Positions 55,301-60,000 of a stretch of DNA of 60,000 nucleotides are shown piece after piece. Source of the DNA: Polytrichum commune (lineage: Eukaryota > Streptophyta > Polytrichopsida > Polytrichales > Polytrichaceae); assembly GCA_950295325.1 (NCBI GenBank), contig OX485806.1:53379169-53439168 (forward strand). Direction: 5' to 3'. A program made the translations under genes and the position numbers. The notes under the pieces are model-generated. The model searched no databases. It saw nothing but the letters and a program-made list of their open reading frames with translations, and was not told where the DNA came from. Position 1 is the first letter of the stretch, and each line of letters begins with the position of its first letter.

Positions 55301-56245
55301 TGGCCTCGTAGCCAAAGGAACCGGGGCCGCTCGGTGGACTGCGTATGCATCCGGTCGGGATGGCTCCAGCTGAGGAGGCTTACTCTGCTCGGGAGGAATG
55401 TAGGTTGTGGGTAGGAAGGCTGGCACAGGTGCAATAGTGCAATTCCACATCCGCTCATTTTGTTTGTCTACACCTTCGATCCTCCTAGCCTCGGCTTTAG
55501 CTTCTTCCAAATCCTGAGGGTTGGAGTTAAGAATTTCTCGGATTGTACCTTGTTTGTTGAACCCTTGTATGAAGTAGAATTTAATCGTGTCATTTGTGAG
55601 AAGGGTTCCTACATAACGAGTTACCACCGTCTCGAACCGTCGGATGTATGATGTAATACCCTCGGATGGGCCTTGCCGCATGTTCGTTAACGCCACGAGT
55701 GCGCTTTGTTGGCCCATTTCCGGTCTAAATTGTCTAAGGAATGCCGTCTGCAATGCTCGCCAGTCCCTAAATGTCCCCTCATCGTGGGATCGGTACCACT
55801 CATACGCTATACCCTCTAGCGTAGTAGAAAACCAAACGAGTTTGTACGTGTCTTCGGCTATCACGTTGGCCAACATTACCTCAATATATCGTTCAATGTG
55901 GGTTGAAGGATCCTCATGCGGGAGGCCACCGAACTTCAGAAAATAACTCGGCATCGCCCTTGGCGCTAATGCTTGTGGCATTACAATGGGAGGCCCTCTA
56001 GGAGCCATCATTGCATCCAAAGGATTCGCCATGAGTTGGGGTCGTGCCACCCTAACCGGACTTTGTGGGGTGGGGGATTTCTTCCTCTCGCGCTCGGACT
56101 CTGGACCTAGACCTTGATATTTATTTTCCTTAGTCTTTCCGGGTTTTGGTGGTTCGTTCTTCGACCTCTTACCTGGTGTTGCCTCCGATGCAAATGCGGT
56201 TGTTGTTGTTGGGGTGTCGTACGATCGTCCCCTAGTACTAACCAT
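52340..56245 (-). CDS. Gag-protease polyprotein fused to integrase C-terminus (RT/RNase H/IN core absent)
   Basis: One intact frame of 1301 codons from ATG at 56245 (MVSTRGRSYDTPTT); the frame is open further upstream but only into the primer site. Residues ~1-100 are basic and Pro-rich. ~100-260 is retrotransposon Gag (FLKFGGLPHEDPSTHIERYI, EWYRSHDEGTFRDWRALQTA). ~387 holds a CCHC knuckle (CRNCNKPGHSNQFC), and ~430-470 further Cys/His pairs. ~480-650 is Gln/Asn-rich. ~890 is retropepsin (LVDGGSGINIM), with PILLGRDWL later. NDWYKGPTNQ is then followed directly by MPFALVYGIEAVLPIELEIP, the end of integrase. In the family B remnant, RT follows the same PDWYRN point, so an in-frame deletion removed RT, RNase H and the integrase core. 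Gag would form particles and protease would process them; enzymes for copying must come from another element. Confidence 0.88.
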   Translation of the reverse strand: MVSTRGRSYDTPTTTTAFASEATPGKRSKNEPPKPGKTKENKYQGLGPESERERKKSPTPQSPVRVARPQLMANPLDAMMAPRGPPIVMPQALAPRAMPSYFLKFGGLPHEDPSTHIERYIEVMLANVIAEDTYKLVWFSTTLEGIAYEWYRSHDEGTFRDWRALQTAFLRQFRPEMGQQSALVALTNMRQGPSEGITSYIRRFETVVTRYVGTLLTNDTIKFYFIQGFNKQGTIREILNSNPQDLEEAKAEARRIEGVDKQNERMWNCTIAPVPAFLPTTYIPPEQSKPPQLEPSRPDAYAVHRAAPVPLATRPPPELLALPSPPSHTTIEELELRVKKANDELRSDVMQSLKTLTEQLTMAITSRPLAQPVPPASEAGNYGTNIWCRNCNKPGHSNQFCTEPRFTGNLVAPPPRPQQGHSQTQARNNGKGVCPTCGKVHILGPGKCWIETGVVCNHCGGNHPVDNCRRILAERPSHYSQLNQQLPAFFYDRNQQNQGGMSVNYHQGNPQSNGQQNYGPPNHQNQGNRGNNYQGPQNLYPQNPPAGGRQADSNLVGMVSQQYVPQMGRNQPNRFNNGPQVAQQGNTFNNSPNEGNPFYGYQMNQGQAYGLNGQYTDNPPQHLMGSGQDTNQQWAQNMNGPPTSQGPLNLGHAQTQDARFIDNNRASTSCSAPFLPIPNDSHSNFISHELADSSLRAILVPPKKLKQKIDVAVVTRAQKRAQTVMGEGSEKPNESEESPKFAELPEFLQNAALKAKVPTTSLGPNPDDEPVEEPFLEEEEDLFRFVDRRDAWGNGLPANFPPKPRPSRAFNPAEDYDLWSDLCSLRANISLAQLIQVAPALRNEFKEGATQVRKAKIPTMAVEVRRTPLGDEGPIEVEVEIMDKIIPHTLVDGGSGINIMPLSTLEKLGLELTGPSPFVINVADQRQVTPLGQVKDCLMKVGGEVYTITFQVLRLPVTSKSYPILLGRDWLRRANATTEWSTGTSQITFGPPHNRTTTRIALRKPSTEFTESDLPKSKPEPNIVSVDLANQTLGTKTHLGPVKDMGPGLYGWQDTGEFTAWMELNPEEIPNHTQVYAITATEDTSRGHTGFALIADDLPLESIYSFEIDGTQPIVLEDLVLEEDIVPSLHFKNTSTGIQVGHDFASYPSVPNDWYKGPTNQMPFALVYGIEAVLPIELEIPSLRIAVDSRLTVAESLSDRLLMLESLSERRRASVQHLEAMKRRRKAVFNKRHKVRTLQPGTSVMLQDARKLEFPGKSHALWLGPFWVTNVYDNNSVQLATLDGTYFPTRTNGGRCKLYNV

Positions 56246-56361
56246 AGCACAAGTGGCCCATGACGTATGACTAATTTCTATTGGACTAAACTCTTCTTCT
56301 CTTAGTCTAAACGTATAAGTACTCAAAGAAATATCATTCGAGCATGGCAGGGGCATCCACC

Positions 56362-56379
56362 CTCCCGGCAGACGCACCA
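56362..56379 (-). promoter_or_regulatory. Candidate primer-binding site of the family C element
   Basis: On the minus strand, four bases after the 5' LTR, TGGTGCGTCTGCCGGGAG begins with the TGG expected to pair with a tRNA CCA end. The pattern resembles the TGGCGCC..GCCGGGGA primer sites of Athila/Tat-type elements. I did not identify the tRNA. Confidence 0.6.
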
Positions 56380-56383
56380 ATTA

Positions 56384-59162
56384 TGTGGTACTTTTGGGCC
56401 ACCCCCTTTCGAGGGAGCCTAAAAGTATCACACAAGCCCTTCGGTGAAGGTGGCCTGCATTTGCAGGCGCCCAAGCCGAACCCGGATGATAGGTGTATAA
56501 CGTGAGTAGTTAGATTTTTAAGGGAGATTAAATATGCGTCGTAGTACCTCCGGAGGTTAGGCCTTAGTTTTTTACTAGTGTGGCTTTAAACTCCACTAAC
56601 CAATTTCATATCTAGTTCTAACCTTAACCTACACCTATTCTACGCGCAGACGCACCAGCCTTGAAACCAAGGCAATCCTAATTTGTGAATTGGGATGGTT
56701 CTGATACACCCAACCGGGTGTGACTCATACCACCCTAACTCAACGAACGGAATAACGACAATTTGATGGACCATTCAATTCTTCCTATTTCTTTATTTAG
56801 TTCTATTTAGTTTTCTAAGCGGGGGAACTTGGCCTAAGTCCCACCCTTCACACAAATTCCTTCTTAATTACTTACTTTTGTTTGCACGTCCTAACTTACT
56901 ACATTAACATATTAGGCATCACCCCTTACCTCGGGTCTCTTGCCAACAAGGGTTTACGATTTATTTTGTATGTTTTGATTGTTAAATGTGTTTACACTGG
57001 ATAGACCACGAAATGCAACTCAATGGGACCAGGGTGACGGGCGACCTGTAGGTTCAACCTGTTGCGCAATCTTCATAAATTGGGGCCATTACTCCCAATC
57101 TATGGGGCCAACAACATAATAGTGGATTCGCGGGTCATTAACCCCACCTTTCCACCAACAACATTCAGAGTGGTCGTGTCGGTGATTAATCCGACTTACC
57201 ACACACGAAACTTGCTAATAAATGAAGCTACTACCACAAAACATACCAAGGGCCCCGAAAACAATGGAATTGGGTACTCCCTTGGCGGTCAAGTGGTCAA
57301 GCCACTTGACCTTACGAGATAGGTGAGTGGGTTTAGAGATGCGTACCTTAGCCGTGCTCCCTCCAATCCTAAATGGAAGGCTTAAGGTTAGTTAATTTAC
57401 CTCAATTTTCCTCGGTTGATTTGGGCTTGATGTAGGCCGAGCCGCTACCTCCTTCCTTGCTCCACTTTCCGAGCGTCGACCTTGCCTCCTTCTTTGTAAC
57501 TAGTTTGGTAGTAAGCGTACCTTAGTTAACAATTAAAATATAAAGTGTTATTCTGCCCTGTAATTTAATCCTAAGCATAATATTTATACTTAGTGCACCA
57601 AATTATCTTTCCAATGATCTAAAAATCACTCTAATCGGATAAGAAATGCAAAAGTTATGAGGGTTGGAAGTGTGAGGTCGATTCAACCGACCCTTCCAAC
57701 CCACCTATCTACCTTCTAACTTCAAAAATTCATAGCACATTCCTTACTACTTGGATCTAGGCTTTTCTTATACCATTGGAAAGCTATGAACAAGCTCTAA
57801 CTAGAAAAAATTATGACATCAGCAGGTTAAGCTAATAGAAATTCAGCGGACTCCTTGTAACACAGCAGTCAATCAAGAAGGCTTAAACTATGTATCTCGC
57901 CTTCAACAATTCATATCTAATTCAAATCTTAGTCAAATCAAACGTTCTATATGACCCTGGAGAGATATTAAAAATATGTATTTGATAAAAATATGTGATT
58001 AGAAAGGTAAGCCGAAGTGAACCCAGCAGGTCCTCTGTAATGCAGCAGTCAACCAAAAGTTCTCAAACTATGTGTCCCATCTTGCACAATTCATATCTAA
58101 TTCAAATCATGCTCAAATCAAATGTTCTAAGCCATTTTGGAAAGCTACACAAAAGTTCTACTTGGAAAAAATATAATTTCGTGGAATTAAAATTCCTATT
58201 GGGCTCGCAGGTCTGATCCAGCAGCCGCTACCCACAAGACCACCCAGTTTTTCTACTCCATCTTTGAAAATCCATAACTAATTGTCATCTCAACCAAATC
58301 ACAAATGGGAAACGGCTATGGATAGCTATATGAAATCTCTCTAAGAGAAAAATGATAAGTATCTTGTTCTAGCTTTTGAACTAAGCCTTCAGGGCATTGG
58401 CAGATGAGGTCTATAATGCCTCTACTCAAAATTCTACCATCCAACCTACCTCTACAAAAGAAGGAATAATTTTGTTGGTGTGTTAATAAACACACAACCT
58501 AACTAGGAGAGAGAGAGTAGAGGAGGTTCTCAAGCCTTTCTTTTAGACCATTGAGAATACATGCTAAAGGATTTTTTTCTAACTACATTGAAGCAGGGCT
58601 TCGTCCAAAAACTAGAAAAAGAGAGAGAGAGCTACAAGGTGGAAGGAGGGGTTTTTAAACCCTCTCACAAAAGGGTTGGACCCCTCCTCCACCGGATCCA
58701 TTTTTTCAAACCCTTTCCCGAAATTTTGGCTCGGGGGTTTTCCCGGTTGAGGTTGCCACCCTCTCGCCGAGGTGGCTCCGACAAAAAACCTTTAGAAATC
58801 TTTCTAATTTTTCCGCCATCGAGTTGGCAAGGGGGCAAGTGGGCAAGTAGCCCCCTTGCTCTCTTTCTTTTTTGTCTTCAAAAGTCTTCAAGCCGATTTT
58901 ATCTTCTTACCTAAACCACCTCTAATAGTCTTGTGTGCCTCACACTAACTAATAAACTAACACTTGCTTAGCTAGCATTTACTAACATTTGCTTAATAGC
59001 TAGCATCTACTAATATTTTCTTAGCTAGTTGTTTTTACTAGCTAGCACTTTTAATGCTAACATTCTAATTTTTCCTAAATTCCCTATCAATTCTAACTTT
59101 TAATGCTAACATTCTAACTAAAAGTGATCCCGCAGAGTGGTGGACCACTCAAAGGGTTCACA
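56384..59162 (-). repeat. 5' LTR of the family C element (2779 bp)
   Basis: Starts TGTGGTACTTTTGGGCC and ends AAAGGGTTCACA. Nearly identical to 48969-51808 at an offset of 7415 bases for most of its length, then 7354-7355 after a deletion near 59050. Single-base differences are seen, for example at 58180-58184 (TTCGTGG for TTCTTGG). Confidence 0.92.
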
Positions 59163-59913
59163 ACCACGGGTGCCTATAGACTTCGAAAGGCTTGAGAGGC
59201 TCGACAGTCATGTAAGTTGTTCGTGGAAGAATGAAGTGCATTAAGGGACCCAACTTGGCCCCTCTATATAGTGTTTCACATCTAGGTATTTGTAGATTTT
59301 TGTAAATGTTAGCTTCAACTAAATTTAGCATTGTATCTAAATATAGCCTGATTAAAAAGTCTTAATTCATAGAAACTAAATCTATTTAGTCTAACATGTA
59401 ATTCTTACTTACATATCTTTTCACATCCCTAGCTAATTAATTGAGCACGTGCTCATAAAATGGGGGCATTTGTGCCTCTTTAATTCTCGGCACTAGCCCT
59501 ATTTCCACTGGCCGCTCTCGTGCCCCTTTAGCCGCTCGCGTTCCCCTCGTCCTCTCACGTTCCCAGGGAACCGCTCCTTGTTCCCAAATGTCGTTTCACG
59601 TTCCCGATGGTCGTTGCCATTCCCAGAGTCATTCCCGTGCGTTCCCGTTTGCCTACGTTCCCGATGGTCGTTGCCGTTCCCGTAGTCGTTCCCCTGTGCT
59701 TACGTTCCCGATGGTCGTTTCCGTCCCCAGAGGTAGTTCCCGGCGTTCCCGCGTACTTCTGTTTGCACCACCGGCCGCTCGTTCACACCACCGGCTTCCT
59801 CTTCCTCGTACCCTGGCTTTATCTCATGCGCTTCTTGGTTTCTTGTCATGCGCACCTTGGCTTCTGGCCGTCCGGCCTTCCCTTCAGCTTTGGGGGGGAA
59901 GGCGAGCTCTCCA
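59163..59913. other. Spacer with GTTCCC-rich degenerate repeats
   Basis: CCCCTCTATATAGTG at about 59260 is a TATA-like word. From about 59520 to 59760 a degenerate repeat of ACGTTCCCGATGGTCGTT-type units recurs (59598, 59652 and 59703, about 51-54 bases apart). The plus frame 59607-59921 and minus frame 59700-59978 arise from this repeat. No gene supported. Confidence 0.6.
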
Positions 59914-60000
59914 TGGGGTAGGGGCCCCGCGTAGAGTCCGAGAGGCTTATATGGGTGAGGTGGTGTGGCCTCACCCACCCGAGGCCGAACGGCAAGGCCT
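59914..60000 (+). repeat. Family A LTR, partial, cut by window end
   Basis: TGGGGTAGGGGCCCCGCG onward matches 31463-31550 of copy 3's LTR, including GGCTTATATGGGTGAGG. It lacks the first ~550 bases of the LTR and continues past the window. Confidence 0.85.

Larger units (their letters stand above)
48969..59162 (-). mobile_element. Full-length family C LTR retrotransposon, non-autonomous, 10.2 kb
   Basis: Two long LTRs (48969-51808 and 56384-59162) with TGTG...CACA ends enclose a 4.6 kb interior with one long minus-strand ORF. The ORF encodes Gag, zinc knuckles, protease and an integrase tail, but no reverse transcriptase, RNase H or integrase core. The LTRs differ by only a few substitutions plus one ~60-base deletion in the right LTR, so insertion is recent. 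Five-base flanks do not match (TAAGG left, ACCAC right), suggesting a rearrangement at one edge. Gag and protease style fit the Athila/Tat side of Ty3/gypsy. Confidence 0.87.

Noticed and set aside
52340-56380. Start of the family C ORF at 56380
   Set aside because: The first codon is TTG inside the primer-binding site. ATG at 56245, followed by a basic Gag-like N-terminus, is a better start.

Overview
The window is a gene-poor, transposon-dense stretch of a plant nuclear genome. The evidence is chromodomain Ty3/gypsy elements with an initiator-tRNA-Met type primer site, an Athila/Tat-like gag-protease element with 2.8 kb LTRs, Mutator-like (MULE) genes with a SWIM motif, GT-AG introns, an F-box-like fragment and long satellite arrays. 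I see no rRNA or tRNA gene, no bacterial feature and no intact conserved host gene. The mix could fit a non-flowering land plant, but that is only an impression.

Layout. 262-7352 holds a complete minus-strand chromovirus (family A) with identical 973-base LTRs, a TSD ATTTC and a decayed interior. 8543-11040 is the 3' half of a second family A copy, joined to a minus-strand gag-protease-RT remnant of family B (11041-14340) that is split by a solo A-LTR. 14345-18815 carries a ~138-base satellite built around a conserved hairpin, with another solo LTR inside one monomer. 20421-22581 is a solo LTR of a divergent subfamily (A') with an internal duplication and a solo A-LTR nested in it. 23190-23714 is an F-box-like ORF next to a 48-base (16-codon) repeat array (23786-25036). 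The hairpin satellite resumes at 25440-26945 and 31869-34770. Between these arrays lies a five-exon minus-strand gene fragment resembling a SAM-dependent beta-class methyltransferase (27118-28939), cut at its 5' end by the 3' half of a third family A copy (28926-31868).

35275-47092 holds two diverged tandem copies of a MULE-like gene, each with a divergently transcribed basic ORF upstream and each split by a solo LTR (a 2.8 kb C' LTR in copy 1, an A-LTR in copy 2). 47093-59162 is dominated by family C: a partial inverted LTR, then a 10.2 kb element whose two LTRs are nearly identical. Its single long ORF encodes Gag, zinc knuckles, protease and only the integrase C-terminus, so it looks recently active but non-autonomous. 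The window ends in spacer with GTTCCC-rich repeats and the start of another A-LTR.

The strongest points are these. Six solo LTRs have readable target-site duplications, which allows the order of insertions to be read. Two lineages (A and C) appear to have moved recently without complete coding capacity. A hairpin motif is kept across dozens of satellite monomers. A methyltransferase-like gene is reconstructed with four consistent GT-AG introns and a single frameshift.
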